DNA from: Hysterangium stoloniferum
Taxonomy: Eukaryota > Basidiomycota > Agaricomycetes > Hysterangiales > Hysterangiaceae
Direction of reading: 5' to 3'
Assembly (NCBI GenBank): GCA_015178975.1
Contig: WHVD01000081.1
Coordinates: 329,773-393,772 of the forward strand
Length of the DNA stretch: 64,000 nucleotides
The position numbers and the translations under genes were made by a program. Shown piece after piece: positions 55,697-64,000 of the stretch. The notes below the pieces were generated by a model that saw nothing but the letters and a program-made list of their open reading frames with translations, was not told where the DNA came from and ran no database searches. The stretch's first letter is position 1. Each line of letters begins with the position of its first letter.

Positions 55697-56923
55697 TTAC
55701 TCTTTTTTCGACTCCGTGGCGGGTTTTTCCTTAGATGTTGTAGTCGTAGTGGAAGTTGCCGCGCGAGCCTTGGAAGAGCTGGATTTAACGGTACAGTCGG
55801 AAACCTTGTGTCCGCCTTTCCCACAGAAAAGGCAGAGGTTGTTGTCCATACGTCGTTGTTTCTCCTTCGGGGTGAGTTTACCGTCGGAACCTAACAAATG
55901 GGAAATGTCAGGTTTGTCGGAAGTTGACTGTTTTTCCTTGTTGGATTTCTTGTCTTTCTTCCGGTCGGAATTTGATTTGCCAGTATTAGTGCCAGAGCCG
56001 GTATTATTGCCTGAGTTGTTGCCGGAAGACTTGCTAGTCGACGCTTTGTTGTTCTGGGAACGTTCTGTCGGATTCTCTCGAGAGACCTCGGCTTTTCATT
56101 CCCAATAATGGGCATCAGATGTTTGAGCTTTAATCCGCATGAGTTGGAGAGTTTTTGGCTTCCCATCTTTGCAAATTTCGTCTTTAAGGCGTGATGGAAG
56201 TCCCATATAGAAATGGTGCCTGAGGGCGGAATCGTCCCATCCACATCTTGCGGCGAGGGTATTGAACTTGACGAGATAATCGGAAACTCGTTGATTGTCC
56301 TTCATCTTAAGCATCATTAATTCATTTTCTGCTTCGCCGGATTGATCGTAAGGTCCGAAATTAGTTTCCAGTTCTTCCACAAAAGCATCCCAGTCGTCGA
56401 GCCATATGGGTGTCTCGTTGGATATTCCGGATAGTCCGGGTTCGAACCAATCCTGAGCGGTATCCTTGAGATATGAGAGCGCAAAATTGACTTTTCGACT
56501 GTCGGTTTTAAATGCATTGGGTCGATCACGGAAACTGAAATGGCATTGGAGAAGGAAATTCTTCAATGTTTTCGGATCCTTGCCGGTAAATGGTTCGGGT
56601 TCTTTGACTCCGGTGCGGGATGATTCTTTACTATCCTCAGCAGATTTCAAATAATCAGCGAATTTTACAATGGAGTTGATAAACAACATTTCGGTCAGTT
56701 CATCGGAAGATTTCTTTTTCGATGATTCCGGCTGATCCTCTGCTTCGTGGTCAGAAGTGTGGAGAACATTGGTGTCCTTCGTTACCTCGGTAATATCCTC
56801 GGTAACTTCTTCGACTGAAGCTGATGTGGTCGGCTGAATTGGGGTTTCGGATTGGGTTGTATAAAGTTGCAACGGGGATTGAAGTTGGGGTGGTCCTTCG
56901 GCAGCTTTGCGTTTGGGAGCCAT
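55697..56923 (-). pseudogene. gag: G2 Gag with one nonsense codon
   Basis: It has the same 1227-nt length as G1 gag. The start is MAPKRKAAEGPPQ at 56923. A TGA at 56096-56098 stands where G1 has CGA (YWE-R-KAE). The rest continues to the CCHC knuckle CLFCGKGGHKVSDC and ends KKE at 55697. It begins 34 bp inside the 5' LTR, leaving a very short leader. Confidence 0.9.
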
Positions 56924-56957
56924 AATGAGCGAGTCGCAGAGTTGAGATCTGATATAC

Positions 56958-57521
56958 TGTTAAGTGCCGTGTTGGGAACTTATTCCGGAACTATCGGGAA
57001 GTCACCGGGAAGTCGGGAACTATTAGATAGGGTCAGGACGTCGGCTTCAGCTTATGTGCTGCGCCTCTACATAAACGCTCAATGTCCTTAATTTCGAAGG
57101 TGAGGTTTAGGATGGAAGATACGGATATTCAGAGTTCCGAAGAGTTCCGAATATCGAGTGTACAGAAGGACGGGAGGAGGAATAAGAAACTAAGTCGATA
57201 TCAGATCTAAGGTAAAGTACAAATTCGCGGAAACTAATATAAGTCTACTCATTATTGTACTACAAACTAAGACCATAATAAGCCGGAAACGGAAGTGTAC
57301 TAAAACAGAAATACAATAAGACATATTAGGGAGACAATATTCCAAAATGGGAATACAACAAACAAACAAGTGAATACTTGTCAACGGACAAATTACCAAA
57401 TGCGGAACAAACGAAGAACGCGGATGATACGGTAACTATGATGTTCCGTAGTCAGGGGTCGGAAGTCGGAAGTCGGAGATCGGAAGTCGGATATTGAAAC
57501 ATCCGGGAACGGGTCGTAACA
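56958..57521 (-). mobile_element. G2 5' LTR
   Basis: 564 bp, the pair of 50198-50761. On the minus strand it runs from TGTTACGACCCG to GGCACTTAACA and is followed by the short leader and gag. The target duplication TACTT lies at 57522-57526. Confidence 0.95.
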
Positions 57522-57681
57522 TACTTGTAAATTGCTCTATTTAGTCAAATGGGCAGGTTACGAAGGTACCGACGAGGAGGCTTCATGGATATTGGCCACA
57601 GAACTTGGACACGCTATGGAAATTGTTACTGACTTCCACACGGCTTATCCAAGCAAACCCGGACCTTTATCATCACTCTAA
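57522..57681 (+). pseudogene. G1 chromodomain, second half
   Basis: It resumes the frame interrupted at 50197: KLLYLVKWAGYEGTDEEA, SWILATELGHAMEIV, and PSKPGPLSSL ending at TAA 57679-57681. The aromatic residues of the chromodomain (YLVKW-GY) are kept. The same C-terminus occurs in G2 and G5. Confidence 0.9.
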
Positions 57682-57766
57682 TCTTTTCTGTTTCTTTCTG
57701 TTCAGTTTCCGATACTTCCGTTATCACACTCGTTTTTGAAATCATACAAGTCAAGTTTTATTACAT

Positions 57767-58904
57767 CTATTTTAAAGTCTCTGATACACCAAATCCACCT
57801 TCCATCCCAACCTCTGGCTCTCCAGCAATTTCCGCACTTTCCACCATATCCTGCACCTCCTCATCCTCACTCTCTGACTCTTCCGGCCCATTTCCCGATG
57901 CCCACCTTTTCTCGACAGATTCCGCCAACAGATCAGTAGGATTTTCTGGTGCCTTATCCGAAAACCTCTCGGATACTGCAATGACACCAATGCTAACCAT
58001 TATCTTCTCCAGGAAATCGTTTTGCCTCCGGAAGTTCCGGATCAACGAACGGAAACCTTTCTCCTGGATATCATTATGGCGATCCATTGTGTCCCACATT
58101 TTCATGACTTCTGTCCTGATAAAAACTAACGCGTCGACGGTTTCCTTGAGGAGCTCAATGCCCGTACTGTCCATTTTCGGCACCTCAGTTTCCACAGCTT
58201 TGGCTGCACCTGAACTTCCCACGTCGTTAGCTTTCGGAGTCTTCTCACCTTTTGGAACCCTTTTCGAGGCGAGAGTGCACAGAAGTTTAAGGACCACGCA
58301 GGGATAGCAAGTTCCACCCCATTTTACCTTCTGTTTCCAACACGTCATATTCCATATGGAACATCGATAACACGGAGTGTCGTGGACGATCTCCATCCGT
58401 TCTGGAGCCTTGACCTTTTGCTTCTGTTTCGGAAAGTTAAACACCTGCCGATTCTTTTACAGATACACTTACTTTAGGACTCGAAGGCCCAGCTTCTCCC
58501 TCCACTTCCATCTCCACGGCTTTTTGCTGTATCAATAGTTATCGGCTGGAAACACGGAAATTCTATGGATTGAACTTACCTTTCCTTCCCTTATCTCCTT
58601 CCGTTTTTCCACCACCTCTGACTCCCGCCGTAATCTTTCCGCCTCTTCCTTCTTTTTCTGCCCCTCCACCATTTTCCGTATCCACGCTTCCTTTTCCGCC
58701 TTCTAATTCCCGTTTTTCCGCCTCTTCCGCATCTTTCAACTCCTGCATCAACACCTTCTCCTCCTCCTCCTGTCATCGCCTCAACTCCTCCATCCTTTGT
58801 CATTTTTGTTGAAGTTCTGTGACCTTCGACATTTTTTGAAGCACGGATATTTCGGTATCTGAGTCTTCCGGGGTAGTAATGAATAGAGGTCGACGAATCG
58901 ACAT
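57767..58904 (-). pseudogene. G1 antisense accessory gene, decayed first exon
   Basis: Exon positions mirror G2: exon 1 58580-58904, exon 2 58473-58526, exon 3 57767-58423 (657 nt, same length as in G2). Exon 3 is fully open, with the cluster C-YR-C-SIWNMT-C-x10-C-YP-C-VVLKLL-C. Exon 1 keeps MSIRRPLFITTPED but has TGA codons in place of CGA (after LQQK and LRR) and a frameshift after KRELE. The conserved reading in exon 3 suggests the protein was functional when G1 was active. Confidence 0.75.
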
Positions 58905-59074
58905 ACAAGTTGTGGATCAAGAAACAAAAACGTTAATTCAAATATCTAGAGGTTTTTATACTCAGAATAACAGCCGAAACTCTCACCTCCAGAATTGCGT
59001 AAATTTCACGACACATAATAATCAGCCGTCGCTTCAATCACTCAGTACCTAATTGCCTCTATGGGATTTCGGCC

Positions 59075-59088
59075 TAACAGGGGGGTAC
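59075..59088 (+). promoter_or_regulatory. G1 polypurine tract
   Basis: TAACAGGGGGGTAC immediately before the 3' LTR start TGTTACGACCCG. Confidence 0.8.
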
Positions 59089-59486
59089 TGTTACGACCCG
59101 TTCCCAGATGTTTCAATATCCGACTTCCGATCTCCGACTTCCGACTTCCGACCCCTGACTACGGAACATCATAGTTACCGTATCATCCCCATTCTTCCCT
59201 TGTTCCGTATTTGGTAATTTGTCTGTTGACAAGTATTCACTTGTTTGTTGTTATATTCCCATTTCGGAATATTGTCTCCCTAATATGTCTTATTGTATTT
59301 CCGTTTTAAGATCACTTCCATTTCCGTCTTATTATGGTCTTAGTTTGTAGTACAATAACAAGTAGACTTATATTAGTTTCCGCGAATTTGTACTTTACCT
59401 CAGATCTGATATCGACTTAGTTTCTTATTCCTCCTCCCATCTTTCTGTACGCTCGATATTCGGAACTCTTCGGAACTCTGAATATC
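59089..59486 (+). mobile_element. G1 3' LTR, truncated by insertion of G3
   Basis: It matches the reverse complement of the G2 LTR for about 400 bp and stops at 'ctctgaatatc', where G3 begins. The remaining part of roughly 150 bp should lie beyond the window if G3 is complete. Confidence 0.9.
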
Positions 59487-60129
59487 TGTGTAAAGGGTAT
59501 GCATATATGCATACCTGGACTAAGGAATAATAACCGGATTATAGTACTTTATTATTTACCTTTTATTTTCTTTCTTTATATTCTTTCTATATTTCGAGCA
59601 CACCTTGATTTGTAGTTCGAAGCTTTGTGTATACGTATGGGCGCCCTCGGCGCCCAATGACAGACAACTTTTTATCCAGCAGACACCACTTCGTAACGAC
59701 TCAGACGTCGAATAACGAGAGGTGTCAAGGGTAGTATCTCAGCTACCATAAAGGTAGCATTCTCTAGTCTACTAATAGCCTTTTGAACTCGAACCGCTAA
59801 GGTCGAGTTCCGCTTTCAAGACTTTGCGCTCGTCGACACCGTAGTCGACTCACACTACTAATACTCTATCCTAGACACTCAGTCTTTAGCTGAGTATCTT
59901 TCTTATTTCTAGCTACTAGTTGTACCGTAAAAGGTCAACTCGTTATCTTACTGTTCTAAGCCGTCGCGAGCAACTATACAGTTGCTCTTGAGGCGTGCAG
60001 TGCGTTCTTATACTAGTACTAACAGTCTAGTAGTCTATAGTATTGTACTGACGGTCAATACTCTCTAATAGTAGTTGAATAAACACTATTCTTCGTATAT
60101 AGAGCGGTCAGAACCCACCACTCTTCACA
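59487..60129 (+). mobile_element. G3 5' LTR
   Basis: 643 bp, TGTGTAAAGGG...CTCTTCACA, with TGTG/CACA ends. It begins exactly where G1 LTR similarity ends. The interior has a perfect palindromic 'tatgcatatatgcata' near 59499-59514 and 'gggcgccctcggcgccc' near 59640-59656. Confidence 0.8.
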
Positions 60130-60130
60130 G

Positions 60131-60144
60131 TGGTGATCCGGGCC
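60131..60144 (+). promoter_or_regulatory. G3 primer-binding site
   Basis: TGGTGATCCGGGCC starts one base after the LTR. TGG complements the tRNA CCA end, and the rest would pair with a tRNA whose 3' end is ...CGGATCA-CCA. The tRNA identity was not determined. Confidence 0.6.
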
Positions 60145-60205
60145 GGACCGTTCTTTTCCTACGAGGAAAAACTTATTATTTCACTACTAAGACCTGGACA
60201 CGTGA

Positions 60206-62851
60206 ATGACTACGGCCAAGAATCAAACGTCTAGGCCTTCATCAACGCCTCGTAGCTCCATGCCTCGTCAAAAATCTTTTAACCTAGAACCACCCCGTAA
60301 CGTCACCCTGAGGAAGTCTTCGTCGACTTTTCAAGGATCAGCTCCTCCGGAGGATTCCCCCGGAGTAGTAGCTGGATCGTCTACGAATATTCCCCAGCTT
60401 CCTCCAGGATCACCTCCTCCAGAGGATTCCCCCGGAGTAGTAGTTGGATCGTCAATGAACATTCCCCCCGATCCACCTGAGGAACGCTCGTTACTCGAGC
60501 AGTTGGACACCCCTGGATTCAACATTGAGTCTAATCGAGCACCCACGCCCATTCTCAGATTCCCTCCGAGACAGGTCATCCTTAAGCAGTTCCTCGGAGG
60601 TCATATGGTTTATGCTCAGCCCATCGATTACAAATGGGATATGTACTACACCGATCGAATCCCCGAGGATCAGGTTACCCCCTTTGTGGAGGAGTACAGT
60701 ACGGATTACCCTATTCTACCGGAGACTGTAGCAGTCTGGTTAGGGCGTTATCATGCGATTTTATCGGCACGGGATTTATTCACGCGACCAGGGAACCTTG
60801 AGGATTTGACCCAATCGATTCCTGAATGGTCGAACGAGGTGACGATTACTATGGAAGGAGGAAGAAGAATTCTCAAGCGGGAAGTGTTTTCTTTGTTCCT
60901 TGAAGCACTTCGTACGCATGATGATGTGTTACAGATCCTGCATGTCCTGCTTGGAGGAGATCATGTTGTGCCTAAGGTTGACTACCAGTACATGTACATC
61001 CGTATGTTGGAGGAGTCTCTCAATGGAGTCACGCCGAATCTATCACTGGCATACCTCACTTTAAGAGGTCGGTTGAAGCGAAACCAAAGAAGACTTGATA
61101 AGATGGTTTTAGAGGTACTCCTCCCCTATAACGACTCGATCCAGGTCCCTGATTCGCCTATCTCCACGACCAATTCGTTTGTTCGCAACTTAAACGGGTC
61201 CCCTGATACTCATTTTCTGCATTCTCTCAACCGTCCTGTAATATTGGAGGATTTTCCACTGGATTTGAGGACGCAAGTAATAGAACACCTTCGGGAGAAG
61301 AGGATTGAGGTCTGCGCTCCCTTCCATCAACCCCAGCCATGTCGACTTCTGAACGCGACGGAGATCGAGAGACAAATCGCGATGGAACCAGGCCTAACGT
61401 CTTTCCAGGGAGATCACCGCTCTCGCGTCGCATTTGAGGGAGTCTCCAACAGCCCTAACTTCAGGGATGAAGCGACCACTCTCAGAAACCGATCAGTCGC
61501 CAACAAGGGTCGACCGTCCTTCTCCACGGCATTTACTGAGGGCATAGCTGGCCCAGTTGCTGGTCGAGGATCGCTTAATCCAGACGGTCCCCGCCATTCT
61601 CTACCGATCGCTTCAAACCCTTTCTTGCCATCAGGAGGACCCCCTAGCGATTCATCTGGGAGTTCGAATACTTCAGACCGGGGAGGGAACTCAGGACGTG
61701 GGGAACGCCACAATGGAGTGCCTAATACCCCTTTTCGAACTCCGATGCGGTCTCGAGCTAGTGCGCTTATTGGCGACTTACCTAAGGACAAGAAGGTCAC
61801 TCTTAACACCAACGACCTCAAGATCAAATGGTCTGATCTCCCTGAATACGATGGAGCTCAATCCGAAGCCCTGGACTATATCATGGATATCATGAGTCTC
61901 GCGGAGATATCAGACTCTATGAGTGCGATCTTAGGAGTTGCTCTGCCAAGACAACTCAAGGGGCACGCTAAGGTCTGGTGGAGCACCTTAGACCGTGAGC
62001 ATCGTACTGAATTCAGTCAATCTCATGGGTCATTTCTTTGGGGTATCGTCGAAGGATTGCTCGGAACTCGTTGGCGTGAATCCTTAGCCTTAGAATGGGA
62101 AGCTATGAAATTTCGACAGGCTGGTCACAATTGTGAGACACCCGTCCACTATATCCAATGGAGAGTTAAACTTTATCGTTTCCTGTACGGGTTCCACCAG
62201 GACAGAGGGGATGAGACACGCAGACTCATTCTCACACTGCCTACGGAATGGCTCTACCTTCTTCAAGGACAACCCATCGATAATATCATGAGTTTACAGA
62301 CTTATGCTAATAACCTGCAAGAAGCTCTGATTAACGCTTGGGTCCAAACACACCGGGAACGTTACAGGTTCCAGAAACCGCGTGTAATGTTATCGGAGAG
62401 TCAAGAATTGGATTTTAGAGTCACCAGCGACTCCTCTTCACCTAACCATATTCTCATTAGTGAGACTAACGAGAGAGGCTCGACGAGAAGGACCGTTCCA
62501 GACGTCGCTGATCCAAAACAGGGAAAGCGTCACGGAAAAATGTTCTTCGAGAGGAGTAACAAGAGGAGTTCGATCAAACCCACCAAGGAATGTTGGATAT
62601 GTGGAAGTCCGGAGCATTTTAAGATAGACTGCCCTCAAGCTGGCAAAATGTCTCATTATGTCTCTATCAACAAATGCTCCGCACAGGATATGTCGGAGGA
62701 AGCTGAGGAGCAAAGGTTATATGAAGCGGTTCATGGACTATCTATACAAGGACAAGTAAATAACTCTGATGACGAATTGACTTTTGTTTCCATTTATTCG
62801 CCCCCCTGTCGAAGGCAAATTAGTGAGGGAGGAAAATCAAACGACTGGTGA
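60206..62851 (+). CDS. gag: G3 Gag-like protein with CCHC knuckle
   Basis: 881 residues from ATG 60206. The N-terminus is Pro/Ser-rich with an internal duplication (PPEDSPGVV at about residues 51 and 72). The middle contains helical gag-like segments (DYIMDIMSLAEISDS, LPRQLKGHAKVWWSTL, PVHYIQWRVKLYRFLYGF). A single knuckle CWICGSPEHFKIDC lies near residue 795. The length is well above ordinary fungal gypsy Gag (about 300-450 residues). The frame is intact. The product would coat the element RNA. Confidence 0.8.
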   Translation: MTTAKNQTSRPSSTPRSSMPRQKSFNLEPPRNVTLRKSSSTFQGSAPPEDSPGVVAGSSTNIPQLPPGSPPPEDSPGVVVGSSMNIPPDPPEERSLLEQLDTPGFNIESNRAPTPILRFPPRQVILKQFLGGHMVYAQPIDYKWDMYYTDRIPEDQVTPFVEEYSTDYPILPETVAVWLGRYHAILSARDLFTRPGNLEDLTQSIPEWSNEVTITMEGGRRILKREVFSLFLEALRTHDDVLQILHVLLGGDHVVPKVDYQYMYIRMLEESLNGVTPNLSLAYLTLRGRLKRNQRRLDKMVLEVLLPYNDSIQVPDSPISTTNSFVRNLNGSPDTHFLHSLNRPVILEDFPLDLRTQVIEHLREKRIEVCAPFHQPQPCRLLNATEIERQIAMEPGLTSFQGDHRSRVAFEGVSNSPNFRDEATTLRNRSVANKGRPSFSTAFTEGIAGPVAGRGSLNPDGPRHSLPIASNPFLPSGGPPSDSSGSSNTSDRGGNSGRGERHNGVPNTPFRTPMRSRASALIGDLPKDKKVTLNTNDLKIKWSDLPEYDGAQSEALDYIMDIMSLAEISDSMSAILGVALPRQLKGHAKVWWSTLDREHRTEFSQSHGSFLWGIVEGLLGTRWRESLALEWEAMKFRQAGHNCETPVHYIQWRVKLYRFLYGFHQDRGDETRRLILTLPTEWLYLLQGQPIDNIMSLQTYANNLQEALINAWVQTHRERYRFQKPRVMLSESQELDFRVTSDSSSPNHILISETNERGSTRRTVPDVADPKQGKRHGKMFFERSNKRSSIKPTKECWICGSPEHFKIDCPQAGKMSHYVSINKCSAQDMSEEAEEQRLYEAVHGLSIQGQVNNSDDELTFVSIYSPPCRRQISEGGKSNDW

Positions 62852-63289
62852 AGCTCTTCTGTCAGAAGCTTACGTATCCATACTCGCTGCAGATTTCTTC
62901 GAAAAAGGAGACCGGCTGAGTGTTCATCAGCAGGACCTTGAAGCCTGACCGAGGACTACTGTCAGACTGGAGATTCTCACGAACAAATCAGTTCGAATTC
63001 GCTCTGTTCACCTGGAGCTGATGTTGACACGTTCCCGTTTGATCCCGGGAACCCCCCAATTTACTACCGTACGAGAATTCGGATTCGGAGACAGCGACGA
63101 TGATCCAGTATTGGATTCCCCTTCGAAGCGTGTTCCTTGCCGAAGTGAACGCAGGAACGTAATCTTGTCCCTGCGCAAGGAAAGTAAGAGGCCTCGAATC
63201 CAATACCCTCGTCCCAGTCGTCTGATGAAGGAGGATACTACAATCCTTTATCGAAAACGGATCCTCCCAGTGGTTACTCTAGCATAGGA

Positions 63290-63975
63290 GTTGCAGCGCT
63301 CCATGTTTTCGGTCATGTAGGAACTCCCGATTCACCCAAACACGTTAAAATTCGAATGGACACGGGAGCGGATCTTTCCCTTATATCGGAGGAATTCTAC
63401 AAGGAACTGCAGGGCATGTATAAGTTGAAACAAGGACTCAAATTACGTCTAATTCAGCTCACGGGTGAACGCTAAGGTTATCGGATATGTTAATGTCCCC
63501 ATTTACCTGGAGGACGACAGTGGAACGTTACTGAAGTTCGCGGCTGAAACTTATGTCGTTAGAGGAATGACGGTGCCAATACTTTTGGGAGAAGACTTCC
63601 ATATTAATTATGAAATTGGTACTCTAAGAGATCAGCCGTTGGGATCTAGACTTATTCTCCCGGACGACAGGGTTTTATTCCAGCCAGCTCTCTAAGGAAC
63701 CTCAACCTTTGACCTTCACCGTCAATAAGGCCCCTTTCGGGAAGCATGAGAAGGAGTCATCCAAACTCACCTCTCTCCCCAGATAAAGGTGTGCGTACTG
63801 AAAGAGTCGCGCGAGCCTTGGAGGATTGCACTATCGATCCAGAGTCAGCCAGACTAGTGCCTATTTTTGTTGAAGATCTAAAGGGCGAGGAATGGATTGT
63901 TGAAGGAATCGTACTGCCAAAACGAGGACGGTTCTATATTAGCCACACCAATCACGGCAATTTCAAGGAATAGTG
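63290..63975 (+). pseudogene. G3 protease region, frameshifted
   Basis: IGVAALHVFGHVGTP and KIRMDTGADLSLIS (63283-63395) contain the DTG aspartic protease site. After LTGE the frame shifts near 63470 to VIGYVNVPIYLED and VPILLGEDFHINYEIG (63478-63610). Another break precedes 63746, after which VPIFVEDLKGEEWIVEGIVL is open to 63973. The linker 62852-63285 is also open only in pieces. Reverse transcriptase would lie past the window. Confidence 0.7.
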
Positions 63976-64000
63976 CGGCAGTACCTTTAGCCAATCCATC

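Larger units (their letters stand above)
50198..57521 (-). mobile_element. G2: full-length Ty3/gypsy element (7324 bp), nested in G1
   Basis: Two 564-bp LTRs flank, in minus-strand order, gag, pol, integrase, chromodomain, an antisense gene and the polypurine tract. A perfect 5-bp duplication TACTT (50193-50197 and 57522-57526) marks integration into the G1 chromodomain. The LTRs differ at about 16 positions by eye, nearly all transitions and mostly at CpG, so the insertion is not recent. Pol carries a 4-bp deletion, a 4-bp insertion, a deletion of roughly 160 bp and CGA-to-TGA changes. LTRs and the antisense gene remain intact. Confidence 0.95.
45420..59486 (+). mobile_element. G1: Ty3/gypsy chromodomain element with G2 nested inside it
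   Basis: Plus-strand order: gag (45440-46666), protease-RT-RNase H (46667-48825), integrase (48850-50034), first half of the chromodomain (50035-50197), [G2 insertion], second half of the chromodomain (57522-57681), antisense accessory gene (57767-58904, minus), polypurine tract (59075-59088) and 3' LTR (59089-59486, truncated by G3). The 5' LTR is missing; the leader is joined to foreign LTR-like DNA near 45420. Pol contains at least three TGA codons where G2 has CGA, and the integrase has lost a catalytic Asp, so G1 is dead. Confidence 0.9.
59487..64000 (+). mobile_element. G3: LTR retrotransposon of another family, 3' part outside the window
   Basis: LTR, primer-binding site, gag and protease occur in order on the plus strand. 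The candidate left target duplication is ATATC (59482-59486); its partner would be outside the window. Gag is much larger than in G1 and G2 and has no sequence similarity to it. Confidence 0.85.

Overview
The window looks like a transposon-dense accessory region of an Agaricomycete (mushroom-forming basidiomycete) nuclear genome. The evidence is short 46-62 nt GT-AG introns, a NACHT-WD40 NLR gene with an esterase-like N-terminus, a KDZ-type transposase relic, and nested chromodomain Ty3/gypsy elements. I see no bacterial operons, no CRISPR array and no rRNA genes. Apart from the NLR, most genes are fragments or pseudogenes.

Layout. 1-8.1 kb: three decayed copies of an unclassified low-copy repeat ('unit R'), one inverted, cut by a 307-bp LTR (1984-2290), a 259-bp TGTTAGA/TCTAACA element carrying a tRNA-like sequence (5765-6023) and a 140-bp MITE (6405-6544). 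8.9-11.2 kb: a repetitive Agaricomycete gene on the minus strand, split by a solo LTR with a perfect target duplication. 11.4-12.8 kb: a CCHC gag-like relic with two MITE-like insertions. 13.0-13.4 kb: a glutaminyl-cyclase (M28) gene fragment. 15.6-18.2 kb: a KDZ transposase relic. 18.2-23.0 kb: an old gypsy element (G5) whose 3' LTR holds a nested LTR copy. 24.8-26.8 kb: a probable multi-exon gene of unknown function. 27.4-31.8 kb: a copia RNase H relic, a fourth unit R copy and a minus-strand pseudogene. 32.2-32.8 kb: a fungalysin (M36) fragment. 34.2-40.1 kb: the one convincing complete host gene, an NLR of about 1826 residues in nine exons with 15 nearly identical WD40 repeats. 40.2-44.4 kb: a Tc1/mariner relic, a solo LTR, a 21-bp tandem array and another LTR. 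45.4-59.5 kb: gypsy element G1 (plus strand), into whose chromodomain a second element G2 (minus strand, 50198-57521) inserted with target duplication TACTT. 59.5-64 kb: element G3, inserted into the 3' LTR of G1 and running off the window.

Most interesting system: G1, G2 and the more diverged G5 each carry, between the integrase/chromodomain and the 3' LTR, an extra intron-containing gene on the strand opposite to gag-pol. It encodes a charged coiled coil followed by a six-cysteine cluster with exact Zn2Cys6-like spacing (CX2CX6CX9-10CX2CX6C). In G2 this gene is intact (339 residues, three exons) although G2 pol is broken. Decay in the region is strongly biased to CGA-to-TGA nonsense changes and CpG transitions, as expected from cytosine methylation and deamination or a RIP-like process.
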